Assembly (NCBI GenBank): GCA_021229015.1
Contig: CM037781.1
Location: 42,170,152 to 42,234,151 of the forward strand
DNA: 64,000 nucleotides
Direction of reading: 5' to 3'
From: Solen grandis
Taxonomy: Eukaryota > Mollusca > Bivalvia > Adapedonta > Solenidae
Positions 1 through 12,815 of the stretch are shown one piece after another. Below the pieces are notes generated by a model, which was given only the letters and a program-made list of their open reading frames with translations, was not told the origin of the DNA and did no database searches. Numbering within the stretch: position 1 is the first letter of the stretch; each line of letters starts with the position of its first letter. The translations under genes and the position numbers were made by a program.

Positions 1-1148
1 TATTAATCCATGATGTATCATTCTCTTTAAAAAAGTATCAAATATAGCATTGCAAATTTGGAGTTTTCAGTAGCAAATGAACCCCAGTTATAATGATGCA
101 ACAGTTTCCAAATGTCAGTGCATTTTTGATAACTATTTTGGACTGATGCCTCAATAGAAACATATAAAAATTACACGACTTTTTGAGTAAAATCCACTGT
201 CAGATAACCGTTTGTAATATTATTGAATATGGTTCTCTGTTCTTGATGACAGTGTAAAACAGCAGCTGACAATTTATAATCAGAATTAATCAAATAAACA
301 ACAAGCTGACTACAGCGGCTGTTTATCGTAAAAGGAAGACACATATAATTATAAAATGATCAATACACACCAGAACAATGTAGAAGAAACAAATTAAGTG
401 TGTATTACTTGTCAGTGATGTTAGCTGTAATTATAAAATGCCAGCTACATAGAAATTGGACATAATTATTTTTCAATTATTCGAAGATGCTCTTCAACAT
501 TATAATTATTTTCAGCAGTTATAAGATCTACTTTCTTAGTCTCTTTTAATTCCATAAACACACGTTTCGAGATCGGAAATCAAAAAGAATGGTTATGATT
601 AATATTTGGTATAATATTTCGAATACTTTTGTCATCCATTACAGAAAAGTAGGGTAAGAAATACGCACAAATAACCTGTAGATATCATACAAGGTTCAAA
701 ACAACATAAAGGGCGCAAACCAGTACTTTACGGACACGAGACAGAAACATTTATCTCTTGCTCAGTGGTCCAGTTTAGTTTTATCCTTATATCAACATCA
801 GCACAATAGACTCGTTTATATGAATCTTATTAATATATAACCATGTTTTATTTTATAAATTGTTAATGCGTGTTTTATTCATTTTAAAATGAAATGAATA
901 AAATGGGTCCTGAATCTAAGAGAGTAGCTTGACACCAATCAAATATGCCTACCAAAGATGTTGATTCTCTGAGATCAAGAAGGAAGGTTTACCACCCTGT
1001 TGGACAGAAACCAATGAAGGAAAAATGATCTTGGTTAATGTAGGACAGATCACTCGATAAGACATCTTGTGAAATCTTTATGACCAAAGGAGTTCAATGT
1101 TACTTATAGCGCTTTGATAAACGGTTTCGATATTAGAAACGTCACTGG

Positions 1149-1300
1149 TGGCGAAGTGGTTAGCGTGTCCGTCTTAGGAGTGAAAAAATCACGGTTTTGA
1201 TCGTCAAAGTTATGTAAATGGTATGATATGGCTCCTTGTCCGGCGCACAACACAAATAAGACCAGCTCAGTTGACCTAGTGGTCCTATCCGTGACTGGAA
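1149..1300 (+). mobile_element. Possible tRNA-derived SINE, degraded
   Basis: A-box-like GGTGGCGAAGTGGTTAGCGT, then a weak B-box region (CACGGTTTTGATCGTC) and a body TGACCTAGTGGTCCTATCCG. It is followed by a (CT)n tract at 1311-1350. Confidence 0.45.
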
Positions 1301-1387
1301 GTTCGGGGATTCTCTCTCTCCCCCTCTCTCCCCCTCTCTCTCTCTCTCTCTTTACTTAAAGGAAAAAAAGAACCGCGGAACCTTCAT

Positions 1388-1480
1388 GTTAATTCATTGT
1401 CGTTTATTTGCATGTCTCTCCATGTTGTATACTTTGTACCTGGATGAAAATAAAGTTCTGTTCTGTTCTGTTCTTCTCCG
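1388..1480 (+). mobile_element. LINE 3' end remnant with (TTCTG)n tail
   Basis: CATGTTGTATACTTTGTACC, then GGATGAAAATAAAG followed by repeats of TTCTG (1457-1478). Short tandem pentamer tails after an AATAAAG motif are typical 3' ends of some non-LTR elements. No coding part is nearby. Confidence 0.4.
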
Positions 1481-1562
1481 GTCGCGACAACTAAAGTTCT
1501 AGGAAACGTTTATCCCTTGTGTTTGACGCTCAACTTATGTGAGTAATTCCAAAGCCAAAATT

Positions 1563-1735
1563 AAAGTCGTCGTGGTCCAGTGGTAACATATCCGAGTCCG
1601 GATCCGAAGGTTATGGGTTCATGACTTTTCAGGCGCAAAATACTGGTCCAACCAGGGAACCGTCGAGAGGAATTAGATTATGGTGTAAGAACTTGTTTCC
1701 CAGTCGACGTAAACTAAATCAGTGTAAAGTAAGGA
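1563..1735 (+). mobile_element. tRNA-derived SINE, third family
   Basis: Head GTCGTGGTCCAGTGGTAACA with B box GGTTATGGGTTCATGAC. Body TACTGGTCCAACCAGGGAAC, then GAGAGGAATTAGATTATGGT, then AAGAACTTGTTTCCCAGTCG. Copies of the same body occur at 18065-18235 and around the LINE at 21858-26170. Confidence 0.7.
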
Positions 1736-2747
1736 TGATATGACTTGGTGTGGTCTCATGCTACGTACTCGTATATATTATGGCGAGCTACAACACATCT
1801 GTATCATGAAGGACGTAGACCTTCCAATAAAATAACAACCAAAACCACGCAAAATCATGACTAAAATAACTTAAGTACAATAGAAATAGAAATAAAGTAT
1901 TGCAAGAGTTTTTTTTTTTTTTTTTTTTTTCATGCCCGCAGTCAATACTTACCAAATAAATATGGCGGGCTTCACGATCTCAGTCTTTGAATCTTATTTT
2001 CGTTAGATGTCTTAGATATTTTCTATATTAACTACAGTAAGTTGACACGGGGGCATTTTTTGCGCGTGGGACTCGCAATAAAATACCAAGACTCATCGCG
2101 ACAGCCTTCAATAAGCAGCATAACAAGAAGATAAACGACGCTGAGAGAGAACTCAGTCGTGTTACGTGTACAGTACCGTACAGGTTAGCGTCCTTGGTCC
2201 GTCTAACTCTGCACTTGACGAACAACGCATGACGTCACAAACATACATTGTATTTTACTGAAATCTTCATGAATGTATATGGAGGTAAAGACATATAAAA
2301 CAGAGATAGAAAACTCCTGAAAAAAAACAACAGAAATATTGTTTAGGCACACAGCAGATCATTGAATATGGCAAGCTTTCAAAAAAGTAGGAAAATTCAG
2401 AGAGGAAAATGTAACCATATTATAAAATAATCTTTCTTAAAATTTTTTTTTTTTTTTAAAAAAAACTTTTATTTTACATAAAACATTTTTATTTCTTGAC
2501 TTATTCTAATACATTTGATACATAAGGTATCATTTTGTTTCAAATCATTTAATTTTCTGAGTTTACATTAAATGATCTGTCCTCCGCGCTACTTTTTCGA
2601 TTAAAGCCAGAAAGGTCACGGCTATTCACACTTAATTACTTAGTTTACTATAAAAAGATGATCGAGTATCCCTACAAACATTTCTATATGAGTAATTGTT
2701 AGTGTTATCTTACCTCATCTGTCTACAATTACAAAGTGGTAAGGTGG

Positions 2748-2749
2748 TA

Positions 2750-2780
<31 letters not shown>
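2748..2780. repeat. (CT)n microsatellite
   Basis: Dinucleotide run in the non-coding region upstream of the first P450. Similar (CT)n or (GA)n runs occur at 1311-1350, 13711-13760, 45435-45479 and 54789-54813. Confidence 0.95.
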
Positions 2781-2786
<6 letters not shown>

Positions 2787-4604
2787 TTACGTGATGTAGG
2801 ATCAAATATATAGTACAGTTTGTCGTTGTTTCGTGCTTTGCTCCTTAGGCGCTAGGACGCGACAGTACGACGTTCTAACATGCGGACACGACAAAAAAAG
2901 GGGGGGGGGGGCGCCAAAGTTATCGTTTGATTGACATTTTTTGTATCTTCGCACTGAGTTTGTCGTGATGTCGCGTCCGCGCGTTTGACAACGACATCGC
3001 AACATCGCGACAAATTAGCGTGCGGGCACTACAAAGGTGATTATTTCGCACCGTTGCGCTTCGTAACGGTGTGTTTGTGAAGCGCGACACCGCGAAGACA
3101 CGACATGGCAGAAGTCAGCCACCATACCTTATGGATTCCTTGTGAATGTCGTTGATTAGAAATTAGAAAATTAGAAAATATAACTAAATTAGGAAACTAG
3201 AAGCTGTAACTTGTCATGTTTCTCACACAACTACCGATCAGCAGGCTCGCTACCTTAAAACATGTATTAAAGTGGTACAAGGTGCCGACATTGCTTCGTC
3301 ATGAAGGAGGAGTCCATCTCGAAAAGGAATGCATAAGAGGTTACAGTCTGACAAAACCTCCTTCCCTGGTCCATCACACTGTCGTACATATTTTTAAACA
3401 ATACCGTCATCATGTTATCTTCATGCCAAGGGCAGACAACTCCATGACCTTCAAGTGAAAAAGAATGTTTCTTTCGAGGAGGTTTAAGGTTTTCTGTTGT
3501 TGTTTTTGTTGTTGTTTCGTGTTTTGTTTTGTTTTTGTTGTTGTTGTTGTTGCTTTGGGTTTTTCTTTGTTGTTTTCCTCATTTTTTTAACATGGTGTAG
3601 TTTAAAAAAATGTGCTGAATACGAAAATAGAAAAAAAAGATAGGTCACCTAACTCGTTTTTATGCTATGTTGGCATTTCCGTAATAACCGTTTCAATAAA
3701 TAACGAAAAAACACAAATAACTTAAAAGTGATAGGAAATTAACATTCGGCAAAAAGGAGACACACATGTAGATAATTCATGATAATTCATTTTATCTGAT
3801 TGAATAGTTTCAGTATTCTTAAGTATTTAATTTACACAGAAACAGACGAGATACAAAGAAAAACTCTTTTTTTTTTTTAAAAAAAAAGGGACAAAAACAG
3901 TTTTATTTTCAAACACACTTTAATGTTTACATACAAAAACTCAACTTTTTCCCAAGGAAGTATCTTTAACTGTTGCTTGATTGAAACAGTGAAAACACTA
4001 TTTAAAAAAATAGATACATATTTAATTCATTTTCAGATTAATCAGATAATACAACTTCTAAACAAAATAGAATGACAAGCTTGTTTTTATGTTATATTGC
4101 AATGCAGATTGAAGAATGATACTCAAATTTGATCTTGAGTAATTAAGTAATTTCGAAAAAACGGGGCCAGTCCTACCATATGCATGTACATATCTCACTC
4201 GTTAGTGATACAAGTATAAAGTACTTACCAAATACACTGTACTCGTACAATAGCTATGACTCACTTTTCCCATTAGACGAATGTGTCGTTTATGTCAACC
4301 TATCGGTCTTCCATATGTACATGAATACATTTATATATATCGCTTATATTCGTTTTGCACCACTTCATACTTAGTCAGTGGAAAGATGCTAACTTATTTT
4401 AACAGCTGGATGATTTTATGTGTCAAATAATGCAATTAAAATGCATTCTGATTAAAATAGATTCGAATAGCTGTGTATTTCATATTTATGTTATACAAGA
4501 AGCAAGTGGTAACGTCAGGTTAGCTTTTTAAGTGGATTAATTGATCAAATAAATAGGCTACAAATTTGACTGTTATCAGAGCTCTGTAATTCGGACGTAT
4601 AGGC

Positions 4605-5504
4605 ATGGATTTAGTGACAGTAGTTCTGTTTTTGACCGTGTTTATTGTCAGTGTGTGGTTCATTAAATCGAGACAGAATTTACCCCCCGGGCCATGGTCT
4701 TTGCCATTGTTTGGAAGTCTCACCCTTTTGAGAAAGTTCTCCCGAAAACGACCACATTTTGTCCTCTACGAAACAGCAAAGAAATACGGAAATGTCATGA
4801 GTTTCAAAATTGGCAATCAAGTTGCGGTTGTGTTGACCGGATATGACGTCATCCATGAGGCTCTTGTAAAGCAAGCGGACGTTTTCAGCAGCCGACCTAC
4901 ACATCTTCCTTTCTTTAAACAGATGACCAAGGATGGGAATGGTATGTAAAAATAAATTGATATGGTGGCCATTTTCTGTCATAGCGGGTTGTCATAATCA
5001 CATAACGCGACAATCACCAAATTTGCGACATTTTCACTTGATGGAGTGACAATACGAAAATACGACGGATGCATGGCGAAATGTTCAAACTAAAGACCTC
5101 AAATGGGCGCCATTCGTTTACATCCACACAAAACGCGAAAATTCACCCCAGTATATACTTATCTAACTGTCAAATTATATTAGCAATGCATTGTTGAGTT
5201 GGCATAAAGGGGACAATGAAGATAGTTAATATTGCGTGCGCACGCAATAACCACCACGTTCAGACGCAGGAGCTTTCGCGTTCGCGATGTATAACATTTC
5301 ATATCCCTTCCATGCCACCGTAGTCGGCAGCACTAGTACGACAGCGTGAACACGCAACCAAAATATACTTAATTAAGTGATTTACATCCGGGAGGGTTAG
5401 CAGAGCGACAACTCGGCAAAGTAATAAAAGTAAACTTTAATTATGTGATATGACATAATACAGTAAATGTAGTTTGTGGTTGGTTGGTGGTTCTATAAGG
5501 CATA

Positions 5505-5544
<40 letters not shown>

Positions 5545-8500
5545 TAAATATCTACCAGGGCACATATATGCCCTTCTCCTGTAATGAGCTCACTATATGA
5601 ACAACAGGTAAGTACGGTCGCATTAACGGTAAACTTCAATACAACAACAACAGTCGTTTATATACCTGCCTCACTACCATTAGAATTATATAGTTTGACC
5701 AATTTCAATGGAATATGTCTAAGCCACATACTGGTTACATATAATGAGATATATAGGAGAAAAGGGGTTGAGGCGCAAAAAAATGACACGACACACTTTC
5801 TTATATTTGTGAAAACAATGTGGCTGGGGAAAAGTCAATGTACTTCGGTCCTTCATCGTCAAATCACGTGGTCCTGCAAGTGTGGTATTTAAGAATATAT
5901 ATGCATTGTTTTTAAGAGGCTTCCTGGCTGATTTTAATGCTCTCTTTTGCATGCATTACTAGGGGTTGCTATGAACTCCTACTCGTCCGAGTGGAAATTC
6001 ATGCGCAGTTTCACGACACAAATATTTTTGGGTTCTGGGATTGGAAAAACCAGCATCGAGGAAAAAATCCTGGTGGAGACGAAAGAGGTGGCTAAGTGTC
6101 TAGCAGCAACCCCAGGTGAACCTGTGTCTATTGACTTGTTAGTACAGAAATTGACCACAAATGTCATCACTGAAATTGTATTCGGTGTACGGTAAGTAGT
6201 TATCATCATCATCAGCATCATTAGCATCACTCGTTACACATGATGATCATCAAAGCAGATTGAATGATAAATACGTACGTCAAGCCCTAAGAACACGAGT
6301 ATAATAAAAGTTGTTCTCCTTCATTATCCTTTTCTTTGGATAAAATTTGCCTTAATTGCATAATGTATCCTACGTAGTTTATAGTTTTCCGAGACTTTTT
6401 TATGCGGGTGTCGTCGAGCATCACTTACTAATGCTACACTGGCGTCATTGTATGTTCCCTGGACCGGTGTTATACAACGTACTTTCAAATTTGCTTCAAG
6501 TTTTGTAATCATATGATGTATCATCATTTTTTAACAGATATGATTTTGATGATCCGAAGTTTTCCGAAATAAGGGAGATGATTGACAGGTTTTTCCGGTC
6601 TTCCGGTTCCCTTGAAATAAGCAACTTTTTCCCTAACTTCCTCGCTAAAATAATTGAATGGAAGGTAAGTGGGGATTTAGTTTCAGTTTTGTTTGTTTTT
6701 TCGGCGTAGCTGTATAAAATCGATTTCGATGTTTATTTTTAGACCAAAATCCCCCCTGCAAATCTGCAGAAGTGGACTCGCCCACTTTAACCTGTTGATC
6801 ATGTAGTATGCGGAGGAGGTGGAAGTTAACCCATATATTATAATTAACACATACTTTCCTATCAATTAGGGGGTCTTACTTTATCAATACGGATCTAACC
6901 AACAAACATTATGAATCTTACATATACAATAACATACCTTTGACCCCTTTTTGTAATAAGTAAACTTAACCATGTCAGTGTGTACAGAATGTATATAAAT
7001 AGACTGCATGAATACATCTGGGTTCCCGGAAATACAGTCTATTATTAGATTGTAGGAGTTCAGTTTGTTTTCCATTTTACGCCGAATATCTTTTTAGCTC
7101 ACCTGAGCACTTGTGCTCGGGTGAGCTTTTGTGATCGCCTTTTGTCCGTCGTGCGTCGTGCGTCGTGCGTCGTCCGTCGTCCGTCGTCAACAATTGCTTG
7201 TGAACACTCTAGAGGCCACAGTTTTGGCCCAATCTTCATGAAACTTGGTCAGGATGTTTGTCTACATGATATCTCGGATGAGTTCGAAATTGGGTCATGT
7301 GGGGTCAAAAACTAGGTCACTAGGTCAAATCCTTGAAAAACCTTGTGAACACTCTAGAGGCCACAGTTTTAGCCCAATCTTCATAAAATTTGGTCAGGAT
7401 ATTTGTCTACATGATATCTCGGATGAGTTCGATATTGGGTCATGTGGGGTCAAAAACTAGGTCACCAGGTCAAATCTTAGAAAAACCTTGTGAACACTCT
7501 ACAGGCCACAATTTTGGCCCAATCTTCATGAAACTTGGTCAGGATGTTTGTCTACATGATATCTCAGATGAGTTCAAAATTGGGTCATGTGGGGTCAAAA
7601 ACTAGGTCACCAGGTCAAATCTTAGAAAAAACTTGTGAACACTCTAGAGGCCACAGTTTTGGCCCAATCTTCATGAAACTTGGTCAGGATGTTTGTCTAC
7701 ATGATATCTCGGATGAGTTCGAAATTGGGTCATGTGGGGTCAAAAACTAGGTCACCAGGTCAAATCTTAGAAAAACCTTGTGAACACTCTACAGGCCATA
7801 GATTTGGCCCAATCTTCATAAAATTTGGTCAGGATGTTTGTCTCCATGATATCTCAGATGAGTTCGAAATTGGGTCACATGGGGTCAAAAACTAGGTCAC
7901 CAGGGAAAATCTTAGAAAAACCTTGTGAACACTCTAGAGGCCACAGTTTTGCCAATCTTCATAAATGGTCAGGTGTTTGTCTACATGATATCTTATGAGT
8001 TAAAATTGGGTCATGTGGGGTCAAAAACTAGGTCACCAGGTCAAATCTTAGAAAAACCTTTTGAACACTGTACAGGCCACAGTTTTGGCCTAATCTTCAT
8101 GAAAAATGGTCAGGGTGTTTGTCTACATGATATCTTCGATGAGTTTGAAAATGGGTAATGTGGGGTCAAAAACTAGGTCACCAGGTCAAATCTTAGAAAA
8201 ACCTTTTGAACACTTAAGGCCACAGTTTTGGCCAATCTTCATAATTTTGGTCAGGATTTTTGTCTAATGATATTTGATGAGTTTGAAAATGGTCATGTGG
8301 GATCAAAAACTAGGTCACCAGGTCAAATCTAAGGAAAACCTTGTGAACTCTCTAGAGGCCACAGTTTTAGCCAAATCTTCAATAGATTTGGTCAGGATGT
8401 TTGTCTAATTGATATATTGGATGAGTTTGAAAATGAGTCACATGAGGTCAAAAACTAGGTCACCAGGTCAAATCTAAGAAAAACCTTGTGAACACTCTAG

Positions 8501-11247
8501 AGGCCTACATTTTTGTCCCAGTCTTCATTAAACTTAATATGAATGATGACTACATGAATTCCCAGTTGAGTGCAAATTCAGGTAGGATCAATATGTAGGT
8601 CACTTAGTCAAATGTTAGAAAAACACTTTTAGATGCCAGATATTTTGTCATTATGCCTAACACTGCCATCTTACTCAGGTGAGCGACACAGGGCCATCTT
8701 GGCCCTCTTGTTTTAAAGATATTTCTTGTTTGTTGTTGTTGTTTTTTTTGGGGGGGGGGGAGGGGGGGCATACACTTGATTTAGACCTTTTTCTACGTCG
8801 AATTGTTAACAAGTTCTTACAACTTGTACTTCTACCTTTCATCGACTGAGCCGGATCTGTTCTTCGTGTCTGAGAATGTCATGAAACTCTTTTACCCGCA
8901 GTCATGTGCTCTTCTACTGGACCAGTGCGCCCTGTAGAATTTTAATTCTAGATCAATTCAAGATGTTCATGTTTTAACTATAGCATATCGGTGAAATACA
9001 AATGTGAATAACAAAAGGGAGAGAGAAATTTTTAAGTACATCACATATAGAAGTATGGCATACACAGTATGAATATAAAATTAACAAGAGCTTTGGAATT
9101 AGTGATGATTCTTTTAAAGAAGTCTTACAAGTTTTAAAATATCTTTTTGTTTTTATTTTTCAGAATGCAAAATCCCTTAAACAACGACAGGAGAATAGAG
9201 AACAAATGTCCATGTTTATATCACAGCTGGTCGATGAGCATGCGCACTCCTACGATCCGGGCCACATCCGGGACTTTGTTGATCTTTATACACAGGCGAT
9301 TAGCGAAGGAAGCAATGGGGATAGAGAATACTTGACAAGTACTATAAACATTTCATTAAGAAAATTAATCCATAAAATTATATAACTGGTGCCGTCTACT
9401 GGATTTTTATAGCAGTTTTTTTAAGTATTTGGAAAATCTAATGTCCTAAAGATTAATATTTTATGTATCAAAATTAGATACAAAATACATGCATGAATTT
9501 TCACATGGTACATTGGTTTTACGTATTGCTAAATTTATAAATGTTGGTGTAGGCAATAACCTGTCTCAGGTTAGATGGGTATGACTCAGTGTTTCCCGGT
9601 ATCATCAATACCATCTATAGGTTTTTGAACTCGCTATCTTAGGTACAAATTTGATAATTTGATTTTCCCCAGCCTTAAGAACTAATACATCTGTGATATT
9701 CCACCCCACCCCCCACCCCCAATCCAAATTGATGGAAGACAAAAACCTTACTTTTTTATCCTATGGATTTTGAATTTCTGTTTTACATCTTATGAGAACT
9801 TCTGTTTTTCCAGGGGGAAATATACTGCGGACGATAAGCGACCTGTTTCTTGCGGGGTCAGAGACGACAACAAACTCCCTTGCTTGGACTTTCCTCTATA
9901 TGGCATTGTACCCGGAAGTTCAAGGAACATGCCAAGGGGAAATAGACAGGGTATACTTTTATACAAACACTACCACAGTAGTCTCCCCTGTACAAAACTT
10001 TTATTTTCTTATTTTCTGATATCAGCGATTTTTGTGATTTACATAGAGCATTTGATAATAACACTGGTACGCGACACTGCAATATGGCAACACAAAGAGA
10101 TGTAGTTTCCAAATAATTGAAATATTAAACCCAATACACTTTGAAATGACCACTTTGTGTCTTGCATGACTGTCCTCTAGGATTGTATTGATTGTTATTG
10201 TATCACATTATTCGATTGATTATATCATGAGCAAAAAGCAAACTTAAAAAATGAATTTATATGTAGCCATTTTATTAGGAGATTTTAACTGTTTAATGCC
10301 TAACTTCAACAGAAACATAATTTTGACCTAAGGCCGAACTTCCAGAACCCACCTGGTAAAATAAATTCATTACACTTCGTTGACACAAGATTTCGATGAG
10401 ACTATATGAAAGGCAGTTTTGCTGGTAAATTCACGTATGCATGTTCCGGAATCAAGAAACCGACTCAGACTAAAAATTCACTTATAATAACAAAACAAAC
10501 TATCATGAAATATTACTTTTTAACAGCATTTTACTGGATTTTATATGTAGCAAACTTACACGCTTTAAAAAGAAAGGGCAAAACAATGTTTACAGAGAAC
10601 TTTCTGATATTCTATACGACAGAGTAATATCAAATAGCAATTCTTAGGTATTTGGTGACAAGGTCGTTCATTGGTCAGACCGGAAGCAGCTTCCTTACGT
10701 CACAGCTACCATCATGGAAATACAGAGGGCATCTATCGTAGGTGAGATATGGACTTTTTGTTGCTTTTCCCCTGAATTACAACTCTATTGCTATATCATC
10801 ATAACTTTCTATGTCAATCAAGGCAATTACTACAAACTATGAAAAATTGTATTTAAATTTCGTTAATATTAAGGATACTGTTCTGCAATATGATGTCCAT
10901 CAACAATGTAAAGGTTTAATACTTGTAGTGAATGATATTAATAGGTATGCAGTATGGTCATATACCATTCCGTCTCTCGTGCCCCAGTCTATGAGCGAGG
11001 TCAAGTCCAACTTGTTAACAGGTGTCCACGGTATAGATAATAAAATAATTTTGGATATCTATAGTTTTTATGAATATAAAAGTTTGATTTAAGTCATCTT
11101 GTATACTTTCAATAGCAAGAACTATATCTGTACCCTCATTTAGGAATTCGAAGAAATCACGAGTTTTGAATGTCCTTGCTGAAAGATGTAAACAATTATT
11201 GTTCGGAAGTATAAAATAGCACCTTCTTCCCAGAGTGCAAGCTTAGG

Positions 11248-11341
<94 letters not shown>

Positions 11342-12815
11342 GTGTGTGTGTCTAGTGCATTGCTCTCAAAAAGGTTAGGTAGGGTAGGAATTGAGATAGT
11401 ACTAATCAAATAAGTGGCGACTTTGGGCAAATAATACTGCAAAGTTAATGAATGTATACCTATAAAATAATAAACGTTGAGTTTTTTCTCCCAGTCCCAT
11501 TGGCTATATCCCACTGTACGACAAGAGACACAACACTGTGTGGTTACACCATACCCAAGGACACCATGGTGATGCCCAGTCTGTATTCTGCTGCCATGGA
11601 TACCAAATACTGGAACAAACCGGAAGTATTCAACCCGAACAGATTCATCGGGAAATCCGGAGAAGTTCTGCATAACGAAGCATTTGTTCCTTTCTCAATC
11701 GGTAATTCATTTTTAAATGGTTATTGAACAAAATGTAATTTTCTCCAAATATATGTTAAAGGTATATCATTTTATACATTTTCTTTTTTATTTTGCACGA
11801 TCCTGAGAGAACAAGATACTAGCTTGTGTTGTGGGAAGGTTAACTTTGTAAAAACCAGTTCATAAGAAGGAACCATTATCTGCAGATGCACTAAAAGAAC
11901 TTTGTATATAATATGTGCATTCTAATGATTTTGTTTTCGGAGAGTTGTGTGTGATTTTATTAGGGTACTTCGGGTTTTTAAGATTTAGTGAAATAAGTGC
12001 ATTAAGTTGTAATGATGTTAAGTTTTATGATAATTATTTTGCTTTGAATATTAGGAAAAGTAAAAATGACCATTATAGGTTAGGTAATGAGGTCGTTATT
12101 CATAAGAGTGAGAGTACTGCATGACCTTACGCTATGTTGAGGCGGTATATGGAGGTTATAAGGCAGATATATACAGATTCAATGTTTCTGCTTAGGCCCT
12201 GTTTCAGATCAAGTAAACATCGAAAACTGATATACAAGAATAAGCCTCTTATAGTTACAAAGGCTAGGGAGTGTTTTATTGGTAGGATGCGACATTTTAC
12301 TTGAGATATAAGCATAGGACTTCATTCATTAAGGGCTGTGGGGCTACAAAACAGCAAACTCTGGTGTTGGGGGGCGACATGGGAGGTGGAAGTCAGATTC
12401 TAGTAACGATGGCTAGACTAGAAGAGTCTCGAAAGTTAGAACTTTAGTTTCCTACTCTTGCTTCCATTCATTAAGCCCTCTCTTTTCATGCTCTACAGGC
12501 CGTGTCCGGCAGCAAGCATAAGTGTGTTAGTTGTTCTTAAATCCTTGTAAGGAGAATAGTTCAGATTTATAATATATTAAGAAATACATACTTGTTAATG
12601 CCGGAGTGTTCCGATTTTCAGGTCCGCGTGCGTGTCTTGGAGAGCCACTGGCGAGGATGGAGCTTTTCCTCGTGTTTACCAACCTGCTGCAGAGGTTCCG
12701 GTTCCGGTGCGAGTCGGACACAGTTAGACCCTCTCTTGAGCCGAGATTGTCTAGTCTTATCAATAGCCCGGAACGTCACAAGCTTAAAGTCTACGAAAGA
12801 ACAACTAATGCCTAA
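4605..12815 (+). CDS. Cytochrome P450, clan 2 (complete, 8 exons)
   Basis: Heme-thiolate monooxygenase, expected to be anchored in the ER membrane and fed by P450 reductase; the substrate cannot be told from sequence. Exons: 4605-4941, 5963-6191, 6538-6664, 9164-9338, 9814-9950, 10648-10741, 11495-11701, 12622-12815. All introns are GT-AG, all phases fit, and the total is 499 codons plus stop, the usual P450 length. An N-terminal hydrophobic anchor (residues 1-20) is followed by the proline-rich hinge LPPGPW. The C-helix WxxxR is W123-R127. The I-helix AGSETT is 303-308, with the oxygen-activating acidic/Thr pair. ExxR is E359-R362 and PxRF is P414-NRF. The heme loop [11 protein letters not shown] has its cysteine ligand at C440. 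The start ATG has G at -3 and +4, and the paralogue begins with the same MDLVTV. The family resembles CYP1/CYP2/CYP17-type clan 2; the exact CYP number is unknown. Confidence 0.93.
5231..5357. promoter_or_regulatory. Palindromic XRE-like cluster in P450 intron 1
   Basis: A perfect 18-bp palindrome, ATTGCGTGCGCACGCAAT (5231-5248), carries the xenobiotic-response core TTGCGTG (TNGCGTG) on both strands. About 100 bp on, GCGTGAACACGCAA (5344-5357) again pairs GCGTG with an inverted TTGCGTG. In animals this core is bound by AhR/ARNT and drives CYP induction. Function in intron 1 of this gene is an inference. Confidence 0.3.
5503..5546. repeat. (GTCT)n microsatellite
   Basis: About ten GTCT units in intron 1 of the first P450, between the XRE-like cluster and exon 2. 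Confidence 0.95.
7088..8707. mobile_element. Non-autonomous element with internal 145-bp tandem array
   Basis: Lies in intron 3 of the first P450. The ends are inverted: AGCTCACCTGAG near 7097 faces CTCAGGTGAGC near 8676. The outer flanks GAATATCTTTTTA and TAAAGATATTTC are also inverted. Between them are about ten head-to-tail copies of a 145-bp unit (AACACTCTAGAGGCCACAG, then TTGGTCAGGATGTTTGTC, then AAAACTAGGTCACCAGGTC). The first copies are nearly identical and the copies after 7900 increasingly diverged. The overlapping 71-residue open frames that repeat every 145 bp are by-products of the array. No transposase is present. This type of repeat is, to my recollection, common in bivalve genomes. 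Confidence 0.8.
11251..11350. repeat. (TA)n followed by (TG)n microsatellite
   Basis: About 44 TA dinucleotides (11251-11338) run into a short TG run (to 11350), in intron 6 of the first P450. Long TA tracts can extrude cruciforms and are likely length-variable. Confidence 0.95.
11852..12440 (+). pseudogene. Decayed tyrosine recombinase (DIRS/Crypton-type) fragment
   Basis: Lies in intron 7 of the first P450, same strand. Translation from 11852 gives [18 protein letters not shown], an in-frame stop, then an open stretch to 12124 with [16 protein letters not shown]. That stretch matches the catalytic-arginine box of eukaryotic tyrosine recombinases (GxxRxSE). Downstream, with stops and a frameshift, LRRYME and then GLHSLR follow around 12320-12350 (the HxxR box), then a degraded glycine-rich segment. 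The boxes and their order are those of the recombinases of DIRS/Ngaro retroelements and Crypton transposons. At least three stops make it inactive. No reverse transcriptase or terminal repeats were recognised nearby, so the element class is open. Confidence 0.62.

Larger units (their letters stand above)
1..4604. other. Non-coding region upstream of the first P450
   Basis: No supportable gene. It holds the SINE and LINE remnants listed, a T22 run near 1911-1931, a G10 run near 2901, and a CpG-rich patch (2815-3115) with repeated CGACATCGCGAC-type motifs. There is also a (TTG)n-like stretch at 3490-3560. Short open frames have no recognisable content. The 130 bp before the start codon has no clear TATA box. 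Confidence 0.6.

Noticed and set aside
3216..3458. 80-residue forward frame upstream of the P450
   Set aside because: No domain, no splice or promoter support; length is within chance expectation.
7121..8158. Series of 64- to 77-residue frames spaced 145 bp apart
   Set aside because: Periodic copies of the tandem unit in a non-coding element inside a P450 intron; frames overlap and end at the same unit position.
11140..11673. 177-residue minus-strand frame with a long Tyr-Ile run
   Set aside because: Created by the (TA)n microsatellite and the antisense of P450 exon 7.
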